Source: Arthrobacter sp. Bi26
Lineage (GTDB): Bacteria; Actinomycetota; Actinomycetes; Actinomycetales; Micrococcaceae
Direction: 5' to 3'
DNA length: 64,000 bases
Assembly: GCF_918697925.1 (NCBI RefSeq)
Contig: NZ_CAKKMF010000005.1
Location: forward strand, 1 to 64,000
Position numbers and translations under genes: made by a program. The notes under the pieces are model-generated. The model saw only the letters and a program-made list of their open reading frames with translations. It did not search any database and had not been told where the DNA came from. Shown piece by piece: positions 1-8,282 of this stretch (position 1 is the stretch's first letter; the number at the start of each line of letters is the position of its first letter).

Positions 1-111
1 AGACGACTTCCTCGCACAGCTGGTCCTTGAACTCCTGGCTGAACCGGCGACGTGATGCAGGCATTCTGCACATTCCTCATTTCAGTAGTCCCCCGATTTT
101 AAGGGGGTCCA
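1..111 (-). mobile_element. End of an IS3-family insertion sequence, cut by window edge
   Basis: On the minus strand an ATG at position 64 opens a frame reading MPASRRRFSQEFKDQLCEE, which is the typical start of an IS3-family OrfA (helix-turn-helix half of the transposase); it runs off the left edge. Upstream of it the sequence has the form of an IS3 terminal inverted repeat, starting TGGACCCCC at about position 111 and followed by TTAAAATCGGGGG. The boundary with host DNA is therefore near 111/112. Only the end of the element is visible, so whether it is intact cannot be judged. Confidence 0.72.
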
Positions 112-211
112 CTGTCCGAGAACTCCGTGGCGGCCCAGTGCATCTGGCGCGGGCTGTCAGGTTGCTTCCGGCTCCTCGGTCGATCATCCACTTCTCACGC
201 AGGCAGTGCTG

Positions 212-1618
212 TCACACCGTGGGGGCGATGTTCTGGTTCAACCGGAATAGATTGGTGGGGTCGTATTCGTTCTTCAGTTCCACGAGCCGCCGGTATGTAT
301 CCGCCGGGTACGACGCCCGGACGAGCGTCGTATTCGCTTCACCTGTGAAATTCACGTAGGATGCCACATCCGGACCGAGCGCGGACGTCACGCGCCGGGC
401 CCATTCGACGACATCCGCGAAGCCTTCCGCCGTCGGCGTGCGCGCCACAACATTGACGATGAATTCCTGGTCGCGGAGTGCGAAGGCCGTTGCTTCGGCC
501 GGAACCCGGCCGACCGCGCCGCCAAGGTGGTGCAGGTGAATCTGCGTCATGGCGTTGGGCAATGCCGCAAACGAGTCCAGCAGCACGCGCACGGACGCGT
601 CGTCGGCGGCGCGCAGAAATGCCGAGCGGAAATAGTTGTGCACGCCCCTCGGGTACAGCGGATCGAGCGCCTGCTGCCACCCCGCGTACGGGTTGGCCGC
701 GAACACATCGGCGATGACCGTGCCCAATGACCGGAAGGGCGCGGTGGCGGCCTCGCCGTCATCGAGATCGCCGGACCAGCACCCTCCCACAGCGATGACT
801 GGCTTGCCGTGCACTGATTCTGGCAGGAACGGGACCGGTGGCGCCATGGTCATGTTGACCAGCGTGGTCAGCTCATCGGGGGCCGCCGCGCAGGCCGCCC
901 GATAGCCGCGCAACACCTGCTCCGCTTCTTCTGCGGGGTAGAAAACCAGGCCGGAAAGGACGATGGGCCCCACTTCGTGCAATTGATAATCGAAGGACGT
1001 CACCACACCGAAATTGCCGCCGCCGCCGCGCAGTCCCCAGAACAAATCGGGGTGCTCGTCGGCACTGGCGTGAATAAACTGCCCGTCGGCGGTGACGACG
1101 TCGGCGCCGACCAGGTTGTCGCTGGCCAGCCCGTGCTTGCGCACGAGCCAGCCGATGCCGCCGCCGGTGGTGAAGCCGGCGATGCCGGTCGAGGACACCA
1201 GGCCACCGGTCACCGCAAGCCCGAATTGCTGGGTCTCTGCATCCACGTCCTTCCAGGTACACCCTGCCTGTGCCGCGACGCGGCGGCGGGCAGGGTCCAC
1301 CTGGACCCCCTTCATCAGCGAAAGGTCCAGCACGATACCGTCGTCGACGGTGGAAAACCCGGGGATCGAATGGCCACCGCCGCGAACCGACAACGGCAAC
1401 CCCTCGCTACGCGCGAGATCGACCGTGCGTATCACATCTGCCACACCCGCACAGCGTGCGATGAGCGTCGGGCGCCGGTCGTGGGCCCCGTTCCAGATGC
1501 TGCGTTCGTGGTCGTAGTCCGCGTCCCCTGGCCGGACGACCTTGCCGCGCAGGCCGGCGGCGAACTCGGCGATGGTGGCCTCGCCGATGCGGGTCGGCCT
1601 AGTCTGCGTCGTTGTCAC
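212..1618 (-). CDS. FAD-binding oxidoreductase, berberine-bridge (BBE) type
   Basis: A 468-aa flavoprotein of the FAD_binding_4 plus C-terminal BBE family, which oxidises hydroxyl or amine substrates (sugars, alkaloids, polyketides) and passes electrons to oxygen. The FAD domain is recognisable from RGGGHSIPG (about residue 80), whose His is the 8-alpha-histidyl FAD attachment site in this family, and from TGGGIGWLVRKHGL. The second, cysteinyl attachment site of bicovalent members is not seen: the equivalent stretch reads GGLVSSTGIAG. The C-terminal end, YDPTNLFRLNQNI, is the classic BBE ending. The start is a GTG preceded by AGGAGG. It lies directly downstream of and co-oriented with the SARP regulator gene. 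The substrate cannot be assigned. Confidence 0.9.
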   Translation of the reverse strand: MTTTQTRPTRIGEATIAEFAAGLRGKVVRPGDADYDHERSIWNGAHDRRPTLIARCAGVADVIRTVDLARSEGLPLSVRGGGHSIPGFSTVDDGIVLDLSLMKGVQVDPARRRVAAQAGCTWKDVDAETQQFGLAVTGGLVSSTGIAGFTTGGGIGWLVRKHGLASDNLVGADVVTADGQFIHASADEHPDLFWGLRGGGGNFGVVTSFDYQLHEVGPIVLSGLVFYPAEEAEQVLRGYRAACAAAPDELTTLVNMTMAPPVPFLPESVHGKPVIAVGGCWSGDLDDGEAATAPFRSLGTVIADVFAANPYAGWQQALDPLYPRGVHNYFRSAFLRAADDASVRVLLDSFAALPNAMTQIHLHHLGGAVGRVPAEATAFALRDQEFIVNVVARTPTAEGFADVVEWARRVTSALGPDVASYVNFTGEANTTLVRASYPADTYRRLVELKNEYDPTNLFRLNQNIAPTV

Positions 1619-1644
1619 GATGCGTTCCTCCTGATTGCTGTTTG

Positions 1645-1670
1645 TTTGTCAGATCCATTTGTCAGATCCA
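1645..1670 (-). repeat. Two tandem 13-bp direct repeats in the leader of the FAD oxidase gene
   Basis: Plus-strand TTTGTCAGATCCA occurs twice with no spacer (1645-1657 and 1658-1670), immediately before the ribosome-binding site of the oxidoreductase. It may be a recent duplication or a regulatory element; the sequence alone does not decide. Confidence 0.85.
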
Positions 1671-1676
1671 GGAATC

Positions 1677-1720
1677 ACGCTAGTGAACCGTACTCAACGA
1701 GCACTCAACGCCGTCTCAAC
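1677..1720 (-). promoter_or_regulatory. Candidate SARP operator and promoter for the FAD oxidase gene
   Basis: Reading the minus strand there are three heptamers, GTTGAGA (1720-1714), GTTGAGT (1709-1703) and GTTGAGT (1698-1692), spaced exactly 11 bp apart. Nine bases after the last lies TAGCGT (1682-1677), a fair -10 hexamer. Direct heptamers at one-helical-turn spacing about 8 bp before the -10 are the known binding architecture of SARP activators. The repeats overlap the last codons of the SARP gene itself and face the oxidoreductase. Confidence 0.6.
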
Positions 1721-4700
1721 ATCATCATCCGAGTCCCGCCTACGCAGTGCGGCCAGCCGCTGACCGGCGATGAGGCATCTCGTTCGGTCGAAAATCGCCC
1801 CAGCCCTGTCAATTTCGCGGGCCGCCCGATGCGGGTCGCCGAGCTCGTTGGAAAGCTCTGCCACCATCAACCGTTGCCAGCCAGTGTGTCGCCGCCATGG
1901 GGCGACCTTTTCCGCTGCCTGCCTGTACATTTCCCGCGCTGCCCGGACCTCCCCGGAGATCAGTTCGGCGGCACCGAGGATGGTCAGCGTAGCGCCCATC
2001 CCCACCTGATCTCCCGCGGACTCGAACCCTGAAAGGCAACGCCGAGCGTCTGTCAGGCCGCGGTCGATATCACCACCCATGGCGCGGAGCAGGGCGATAT
2101 TAATCTCGGTCAGCAGCTCGCCGCGTCGGTCGCCCAGGCCGAGCCGAAGCTCCCGCGCCAAGGACAGGGCCTCATCGGCCGCGCTGTGGTCGCCACAGTC
2201 GCGCAGAATGCAGCCAAGTTGGTGAAGTGTTTGCGCCCTAGCCAGGTCATCTCCTAACTCGGCGAAATGTTCGGCTGCATCCGTGATGACGGATATCGCA
2301 GACTGCGTGTCTCTCGAAAGCCTGGCCGCGTAGCCGATTGCGGACAGCACGTAGCCTTTGGCTTGGACGACGCCAACCCGCCGGCCCAACAGCAGGGTCT
2401 CCTCGACGCAGGGGACCAACCGTCCGGCGATCGGGACCAGTTGCAGGCTGGGCGTGATCACCGGCAGGAAGGGTGGAGTGCTGGTCTCAGACTGTGCGAG
2501 TTCGCTCAGGCAGATGTTTAGGTGACGGGCGGCGAGTGGTCCGTCCTCCCGCGACAACGCGCACTGGCCGAGCAGCCAACTGCTGGCAGCGCAATGTTCG
2601 GGTCTGCCACCCTCGACTGCCTCGGTGTGCACGTCGGCTGCCAGCTGTTCGGCCTCGTCCAAGTCGAAAGTGCTCCATGCGAGCGAGGTCTCAATGAGCC
2701 GGGCCATCGCCACCTCGTCGGGGTTGCCGATCTCCCGCATAATTGCCAGGGCCTCCGCGCCGAGCGCCCGATGCCGATCGCCGCGGCCCTGCCGGCTGTC
2801 CAGCCCGGTCAGGCCGATCAGAGCGGCCGCGCGAGGCCGGGTCGAGTCGGGAGCCACCGCCAATGCACGCTCGACCCAACGTGCTCCCTCGACCGCGTGA
2901 CCGCGGACGAACCAGAACCGCCACAGGCTGGCGGCGAGCCGGAGCGCGGTCTCGGGCTCGTGGGCGCACGACCAGCGCAGCGCAGCGCGCAGGTTGTCGT
3001 GCTCGCGGTCGAGCACCTTCGGCTGTTCGATGACCACCCCGGTGGCGCGTTCGGGATTGTGGGATTCGGCGACGGCAAGGAAGTAGGCGCAATGCGCAGC
3101 CGCCAGTTGAGCCGCCTCACCTGCATGATCGAGATTCTCGTGGCCAAACTGGCGGACCGTCTCCAATTGCCGGTATCGGGTCCCGGCGCCTCTCCTTTCG
3201 GTGACCACCAAAGACTTGTCCACCAGCTTGGCCAACAGGTCGAGCAGCTCGATCTGCTGGAGGGGCGCGTCAGCGCAGACTGCCACCACAGCGTCGAGCG
3301 TGAAACCACCAGCGAACACAGACAGCCGGCGCAGCAGAACCTGCTCCGGTTTGGTGAGCAGTGCGTGGCTCCATTCCAAGGTGCCACGCAGCGTCTGGTG
3401 CCGTGTGACGCCGCTGGTTCCCCCGCCGAGCATGGACAAAGCATCGCCCAATCTCTGGACGATCTCGGCGGGTTCGAGTACGGCGGTTCTGGCCGCGGCC
3501 AATTCCAGGGCCAGCGGCATCCCGTCGAGCCGCCGGCACAACTCTGTGACCCCCTGCGCGTTGTCGGCGTCGAGCGCGAAACCCGGCCGGACCTGCGCTG
3601 CCCGCTCAACGAAAAGCCGGACAGAGGGCAGACGGCCCAGCACGGCCAGGTCGAGAGCGTCGGTCCGCAGGGGCGAGGGCAGGGGCAATGACGGCACCCG
3701 GTAGGTGTACTCGCCGTCGGCATGGAGTGGCTCCCGGCTGGTGGCCAGCACTTTAACCCCAGGGGATCCGTCGAGTAACGCGACGACGAGTTGCGCACAG
3801 GCCGCGAGCAGGTGTTCGCAGTTGTCCAGCACGAGGAGCAGCGAGCGTCGCCGCAGTTGGTCGACCAGCGCTTGCACGCGGCTTGATGCCGCGCCGGAAT
3901 CCAACCCGAGGACCTCGGCTACGGCATCGGCCACCAGCAGCGACTCCCCAACGGCCGCGAGGTCGACGAACCAGACTCCGTCCACGTACTCAGGACGAAC
4001 TGTCTTCGCGGCCTCCAATGCCAGTCTGGTTTTGCCGCTGCCGCCAGCCCCGGTGAGGGTGAGCAGGCGAGCATGGCCCATCAGCCGCTCGACGTCCACG
4101 AGCTCACGCTCGCGCCCGATGAAGCTTGTCAACGGGGATGGCAGATAACCGATGGCATCGTCTTTGCCGGTCACGCCGGCGGGCTGGTGGAGGCGCTCCT
4201 CGGGCGGCGAACCGGTCAACAACTCGCGAAACAGTCCCATCGTCCGGGTGTCCGGGTCGGTCCCGAACGCGTCGAGGAGTTCGTCGACCAGCCGCTCATA
4301 TCGTGCCAATGCTTCCGACCGCCGGCCCATCCCAGCCAGCACCACCATCTGCGCGCGCACGGCCCCCTCGTGGATGGGATCGGATTCGAGCGCATGGGTG
4401 AGGATGACCAACGCTTCCTCCGGTGCACGCTGCGCCACCGTGGACGCCAGTTTCACCAGTACCTCGCGATGGATTTCCCGGAGCTCATCGCGGCGTGTCG
4501 TCAGCCAATCCGCATCCGGCAGCTCCGGCATAAGATCACCCCTGTACAAGTCGGCCGCATCGCGCAGGCTTGCCTCGACACCTGCAGCCAACGCTGCCAC
4601 GGCCGAACGCTCGAACTGCAGGACATCGACATCGACCGGGCCAGTGTCATCCAGCACGACCACTTCACCGCGGATGACGAGCAGCCCGTCGCTGCCGGCT

Positions 4701-4960
4701 CCAGCGCTAGCGAGCGTACGGCGAGCGACGTACAGGGTCTGATGCAGATTCCGTGCGGCGGCCACCGGCTCCATGTCGGGCCACAGGCGGTCCAGTACCT
4801 GCTCGCGACGGTTACGCTGACCACGCGCCAACGCCAGCATCGCCACCACGGACTTTGCCTTCTGCAGCCGCCAGTGGCTGTTCTCGACGGCGTTCCCGTT
4901 GACGTACACGATGAACGAGCCGAGAAGCTGGATGCGCAACCCGCTTTGGGTGGGCTTCAT
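1694..4960 (-). CDS. AfsR/SARP-family transcriptional regulator with NB-ARC ATPase and TPR-like tail
   Basis: A 1088-aa large SARP. Residues 1-100 are the OmpR-like winged-helix DNA-binding domain, about 105-245 the bacterial transcriptional activation (BTAD) domain with helical repeats, and an NTPase follows with P-loop GAGGSGKT at about 304-311 and Walker B LLLVLDNCEHLL near 385. The C-terminal half (about 640-1080) is alanine- and leucine-rich helical repeat sequence of TPR type. Such proteins bind direct heptamer repeats and activate adjacent operons in response to phosphorylation or ligand. The gene is followed by the FAD oxidase gene on the same strand with 75 bp between them, and candidate SARP repeats lie at the junction, so control of the oxidase is the simplest inference. 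Confidence 0.9.
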   Translation of the reverse strand: MKPTQSGLRIQLLGSFIVYVNGNAVENSHWRLQKAKSVVAMLALARGQRNRREQVLDRLWPDMEPVAAARNLHQTLYVARRTLASAGAGSDGLLVIRGEVVVLDDTGPVDVDVLQFERSAVAALAAGVEASLRDAADLYRGDLMPELPDADWLTTRRDELREIHREVLVKLASTVAQRAPEEALVILTHALESDPIHEGAVRAQMVVLAGMGRRSEALARYERLVDELLDAFGTDPDTRTMGLFRELLTGSPPEERLHQPAGVTGKDDAIGYLPSPLTSFIGRERELVDVERLMGHARLLTLTGAGGSGKTRLALEAAKTVRPEYVDGVWFVDLAAVGESLLVADAVAEVLGLDSGAASSRVQALVDQLRRRSLLLVLDNCEHLLAACAQLVVALLDGSPGVKVLATSREPLHADGEYTYRVPSLPLPSPLRTDALDLAVLGRLPSVRLFVERAAQVRPGFALDADNAQGVTELCRRLDGMPLALELAAARTAVLEPAEIVQRLGDALSMLGGGTSGVTRHQTLRGTLEWSHALLTKPEQVLLRRLSVFAGGFTLDAVVAVCADAPLQQIELLDLLAKLVDKSLVVTERRGAGTRYRQLETVRQFGHENLDHAGEAAQLAAAHCAYFLAVAESHNPERATGVVIEQPKVLDREHDNLRAALRWSCAHEPETALRLAASLWRFWFVRGHAVEGARWVERALAVAPDSTRPRAAALIGLTGLDSRQGRGDRHRALGAEALAIMREIGNPDEVAMARLIETSLAWSTFDLDEAEQLAADVHTEAVEGGRPEHCAASSWLLGQCALSREDGPLAARHLNICLSELAQSETSTPPFLPVITPSLQLVPIAGRLVPCVEETLLLGRRVGVVQAKGYVLSAIGYAARLSRDTQSAISVITDAAEHFAELGDDLARAQTLHQLGCILRDCGDHSAADEALSLARELRLGLGDRRGELLTEINIALLRAMGGDIDRGLTDARRCLSGFESAGDQVGMGATLTILGAAELISGEVRAAREMYRQAAEKVAPWRRHTGWQRLMVAELSNELGDPHRAAREIDRAGAIFDRTRCLIAGQRLAALRRRDSDDDVETALSAR

Positions 4961-5040
4961 GGTTCTTCAGTATCCGCTCGCCAACCGGCGTTGTCGAACA
5001 ACGAAATTTCCCACACGCTCGCTGCCTTGGCGCACTCTGT

Positions 5041-5285
5041 GAGCGGCCCATCACTAGCAAGCAGACCACCAGAACCACGTTTAGGTTCACGCAGTCGTCG
5101 CTGAGTAGGAACGTGATGGATGCGGCCAGCGCGTCGGCTTCCGCAGCCTCCGGCATCACCGCCATCGCGGTCCGCACGCGCTGCGCGCCGAGTTCGGAAC
5201 CGAACCGGGCCTCGATGTTAGTCACCGTCGGGCCGGGGGCAACGGCATAGGGGATAGCACTGGTCGGATAATGGTCCGGCGACAA
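5041..5285 (-). pseudogene. C-terminal remnant of a short-chain dehydrogenase
   Basis: The minus-strand frame contains YAVAPGPTVTN, then ALAASITFLLSDDCVN, matching the C-terminal part of classical SDRs (VNAIAPGPT ... FLLSDD..N). The expected ending VVLASDGG is recovered only by shifting frame near 5065-5075 (LASDG follows in another frame). The Rossmann N-terminus and YxxxK motif are missing. It is a truncated, frameshifted relic between the SARP and TetR genes. Confidence 0.72.
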
Positions 5286-5350
5286 GGTCGTTGACGATTT
5301 GCGCCTGCCGATCCACGAATGCCGGCGGCCGCCTCAAATCTGGGCCCAGG

Positions 5351-5953
5351 TCAGTGAGGCAGCAGTACACCGACCTGGGTCCGGATGTCCTGAACAATCT
5401 CGTCGATGCTCAATGCGGCGTTCACGGTCGCTGCCATGCTGAGGAACATGATGGCGGTGACGATGTGTGCCGTCGTAGCGGCATCACCAGCGCTGACCAG
5501 CTCGTGCCTGCCCAGGACGGCAGCGATGGCCTCCTCGGTCTGCGCGACGATGGAGAGGGCCTCAGCGTGACGGGGCTCCGCGGGATCACCGAAGACCATT
5601 TCCCGCAGGTACGTGCGTCCGTTGTCGACCTGGACGCGGTTGCATTCCACGATCGGCCGTACGATTGCCAGCACCGCATCGAGGATATCCGGGGTGGTTT
5701 CGGCATCAGCCCGACCTTGCTGAAGCGCTTCGGCGTAGTGGGCGTTCTGCACGAGGAGGAGGAGTTCGCCTTTGGTCTTCGCGTAAAGGAAAAGGGTCCC
5801 GGTGCCGATGTCCGCCTTGTCGGCGATCTGCTGGGTCGTGACGTCCTCGATGCCGTGTTCGGCCAACAGTTCGCTGGCCGCGGCCGTGATGCGGTCCATC
5901 TTCTGCTGCTTGTTCCGCTCGCGCCGTCCGACCGGCTGGGAGGCGAGAGACAT
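5351..5953 (-). CDS. TetR-family transcriptional regulator
   Basis: A 200-aa repressor. Residues about 10-60 form the TetR helix-turn-helix (ITAAASELLAEHGIEDVTTQ, QIADKADIGTGTLFLYAKTK); the remainder is a helical ligand-binding domain. The ATG at 5953 is preceded by GGAGGATCC. It is divergent from the Old Yellow Enzyme gene, and the 170-bp intergenic space holds an imperfect palindrome next to its own start. A related palindrome lies before the quinone reductase gene at about 10.25 kb. The likely role is ligand-relieved repression of this redox cluster; the ligand is unknown but probably an electrophile such as a quinone or enone. Confidence 0.92.
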   Translation of the reverse strand: MSLASQPVGRRERNKQQKMDRITAAASELLAEHGIEDVTTQQIADKADIGTGTLFLYAKTKGELLLLVQNAHYAEALQQGRADAETTPDILDAVLAIVRPIVECNRVQVDNGRTYLREMVFGDPAEPRHAEALSIVAQTEEAIAAVLGRHELVSAGDAATTAHIVTAIMFLSMAATVNAALSIDEIVQDIRTQVGVLLPH

Positions 5954-5980
5954 GATGATGGATCCTCCGGAATATATTCT

Positions 5981-6006
5981 GACTGCACTCAGTTATGAGT
6001 GTAGTC
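5981..6006. promoter_or_regulatory. Candidate TetR operator between TetR and OYE genes
   Basis: A 26-bp imperfect palindrome with outer arms GACTGCACTCA and TGAGTGTAGTC around a short centre. It sits about 28 bp upstream of the TetR start and in the divergent promoter region of the OYE gene. The half-site core ACTCA/TGAGT recurs at 10242-10262. Confidence 0.65.
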
Positions 6007-6122
6007 ACTACTGTGTGGGTTCGAATGTTCCTTCGTTCATTCTCCCACGCAAGGGCCGAACCCCAGTGTTCCGCCCGGCACAGTGGTGGCGCTATTACCC
6101 CGCGACGCAAAGGACCGCACAC

Positions 6123-7196
6123 ATGACTTCCTCCCTCTGGCAACCCTTCACCCTCGGCAATGTGGAGCTGCCGCACCGGCTCGCGCTGGCACCGCTGACC
6201 CGGAGCCGCGCAAACCCTGACGGCACCCCCGGGGAACTGGCCGCGGAGTACTACTGCCAACGCGCCTCGCTCGGGCTGATCATCACCGAGGGCACACAGC
6301 CGTCCGAGGACGGCCAGGGCTACCTGAACACCCCCGGCATCTACACTCCCGAACACATCGAGGGATGGCGAAAGATCGCCGACACGGTGCACTCAGGCGG
6401 CGGAGCCCTGTTCATCCAACTGATGCACGTCGGCCGGATGTCGCACCCGGATAACACCCCGCACCACCGTCAGCCCGTTGGCCCATCGGCGATCTCGGCC
6501 GAGCAGGACATGTTCACTCCAACGGGCCCGCAGACGACGCCGGTGCCGCGTGAGCTGACTGCCGAAGACATCCAGGCCACCATCGCCGGGTTCCGCCACG
6601 CCGCAGCCTCCGCTATCGCAGCGGGAGCGGACGGGGTGGAGATCCACAGCGCGAACGGGTACCTGCTCCACCAGTTCCTCTCGCCAAACTCGAACCACCG
6701 CACGGACGAATACGGCGGATCCGTGGAGAATCGGTCCCGGTTCGTCGTCGCGGTCGCCCGCGCGGTGGCCGAGGAGATCGGGGCAGACCGGACCGGCATC
6801 CGCATCTCACCGGCGTTCCCGCTGGGCGGAATCAACGAAGGAGACCCCGCGGACGTCCGGACACAGTACCGCCACCTGGTCGGCGAACTCGCCACCCTGA
6901 ACCTTGCGTACCTGCACGTGCACCACCTCGGTGACGACGATCTGCTTCGGTCTTTCCGCGACACGTGGCCTGCTGCCATCCTCGTCGTCCGGTACGGGCG
7001 CGACCGCGAGCAGATCGCCGACGACATCGACGCCGGGCTCGCGGACATCGCGCCGCTGGGCCGATTCGCCCTGGCAAACCCCGACATTGTTCAGCGCCTG
7101 CGCGCCGGCGCGCCGCTGAACGAGTTGGACCCGGCAACCCTGTACGGCGGCGGCGCGGCCGGGTACACCGACTACCCCGCCCTGGCGCACGCCTAA
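6123..7196 (+). CDS. Old Yellow Enzyme family alkene reductase (FMN, NADPH)
   Basis: A 357-aa TIM-barrel flavoprotein that reduces activated C=C bonds of enones, quinones or nitro compounds. Family marks include LTRSRANPDGTPGELAAEYY near the N-terminus, the substrate-binding pair in EIHSANGYLLHQFLSP (His and Asn of HxxN), SNHRTDEYGGSVENRSRF, and the C-terminal GRFALANPDIVQRL phosphate-binding region. The frame is open far upstream, but MTSSLWQPFTLG matches family N-termini, so I take the ATG at 6123. It is followed by an SDR gene 67 bp downstream, very likely co-transcribed, and is divergent from the TetR gene. Confidence 0.93.
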   Translation: MTSSLWQPFTLGNVELPHRLALAPLTRSRANPDGTPGELAAEYYCQRASLGLIITEGTQPSEDGQGYLNTPGIYTPEHIEGWRKIADTVHSGGGALFIQLMHVGRMSHPDNTPHHRQPVGPSAISAEQDMFTPTGPQTTPVPRELTAEDIQATIAGFRHAAASAIAAGADGVEIHSANGYLLHQFLSPNSNHRTDEYGGSVENRSRFVVAVARAVAEEIGADRTGIRISPAFPLGGINEGDPADVRTQYRHLVGELATLNLAYLHVHHLGDDDLLRSFRDTWPAAILVVRYGRDREQIADDIDAGLADIAPLGRFALANPDIVQRLRAGAPLNELDPATLYGGGAAGYTDYPALAHA

Positions 7197-7263
7197 TCGT
7201 CTGCCGCAGGTCGCACGCCACCGACTTCACCCAACCCACACCCCTCAGAAAGAAGAAACAGCC

Positions 7264-7977
7264 ATGCCCTCACTCAACGGAGCTGTCGTCCTCATCACCG
7301 GAGCCAACGGCGGAATCGGCACGCAGTTCGTGCACGAAGCCCTCGCCAGGGGAGCTGCAAAGGTTTATGCCTCCGCCCGCACACCCCGCACTTGGAACGA
7401 CGAGCGCATCGTTCCGCTCGCCTTGGACATCACCGACCCGGCCTCCATCCAGGCAGCGGTCGAGGCGGCACCGGATGTGACCGTGCTGATCAACAACGCC
7501 GGCGCGTCGGTCTCCAGCCCCGGGATCCTCACCCACACGGACGAGGAGATCCGCAGGAACGTCGAGACGAACTTCCTCGGTCCGCTCTTCGTAGCCCGCG
7601 CGTTCGCTCCGGTCCTGTCGGCAAAGGACGGAGCGATGATCATCGACATCCACTCGGCCCTGAGCTGGTACGCCGTCGCCGGCATCTACAGCGCCACCAA
7701 GGCCGCCCTCTGGTCCGCGACCAACTCCCTCCGCCTCGAACTCGCCCCCGCCGGCGTGCACGTCGTCGGCGTCCACGTCGCATACGTCGACACCGCGATG
7801 GCCGCGCACGCCACCGACCCGAAGCTCGACCCGGCCGTACTGGTGCGCACCGTGTTCGACGCCACCGAGGCAGGGCAGTACGAGGTCCTCGCCGACGACA
7901 CGTCTGTCCAGCTCAAGGCCGGACTCAGCGCACCCCTCGAAGCTGTCTACCCGCAGTTGGCGGCGACGAACGCGTAA
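7264..7977 (+). CDS. SDR-family oxidoreductase
   Basis: A 237-aa short-chain dehydrogenase. The nucleotide-binding loop is GANGGIGTQF (residues about 12-21), then INNAGASVSS, and the catalytic Tyr and Lys are in YSATKAAL (about residue 145). The SDR is second gene after the OYE, so reduction of carbonyl products of the same substrates is plausible. The GAAAGAAGAAA leader is a weak ribosome-binding site. Substrate unknown. Confidence 0.9.
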   Translation: MPSLNGAVVLITGANGGIGTQFVHEALARGAAKVYASARTPRTWNDERIVPLALDITDPASIQAAVEAAPDVTVLINNAGASVSSPGILTHTDEEIRRNVETNFLGPLFVARAFAPVLSAKDGAMIIDIHSALSWYAVAGIYSATKAALWSATNSLRLELAPAGVHVVGVHVAYVDTAMAAHATDPKLDPAVLVRTVFDATEAGQYEVLADDTSVQLKAGLSAPLEAVYPQLAATNA

Positions 7978-8204
7978 GCGAACAACCGGCGCCACCGCGT
8001 TCACCAAAAGTGGGCGCGGTGGCACCACCCCTGCCGTGGGGAGTGTCTGAACAACGGTGGATCCGGGGGTGGCCTGACACGCCGGGGTAGTCACGAGCCA
8101 GGGGCCGCGTCAGGGGTGGCGATACGTTTGATCACCCTGCTGACGCGTTTGTGCGGGCCCTTTTCGAGCTGGCCAGCGCGACGAGGCCCCACGCCAATGG
8201 CTGT

Positions 8205-8228
8205 GCCCGCCCGTATTCACGGGCGGGC
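8205..8228. terminator. Bidirectional hairpin between convergent genes
   Basis: A perfect 10-bp stem, GCCCGCCCGT and ACGGGCGGGC, around the loop ATTC, lies between the SDR stop (7977) and the hydrolase stop (8283). There is no U-run, as is common for actinobacterial terminators. Confidence 0.65.
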
Positions 8229-8282
8229 AGAGCCACAGTACCTCTCTGCTCTGTTGGCGGGATCTTGTCAGGTACGTGCTGG

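Noticed and set aside
977-3691. Long plus-strand open frames (351 and 389 codons) opposite the FAD oxidase and SARP genes
   Set aside because: Antisense shadows in GC-rich DNA: no family signal, Arg/Gly/His-rich composition, and both overlap well-supported genes.
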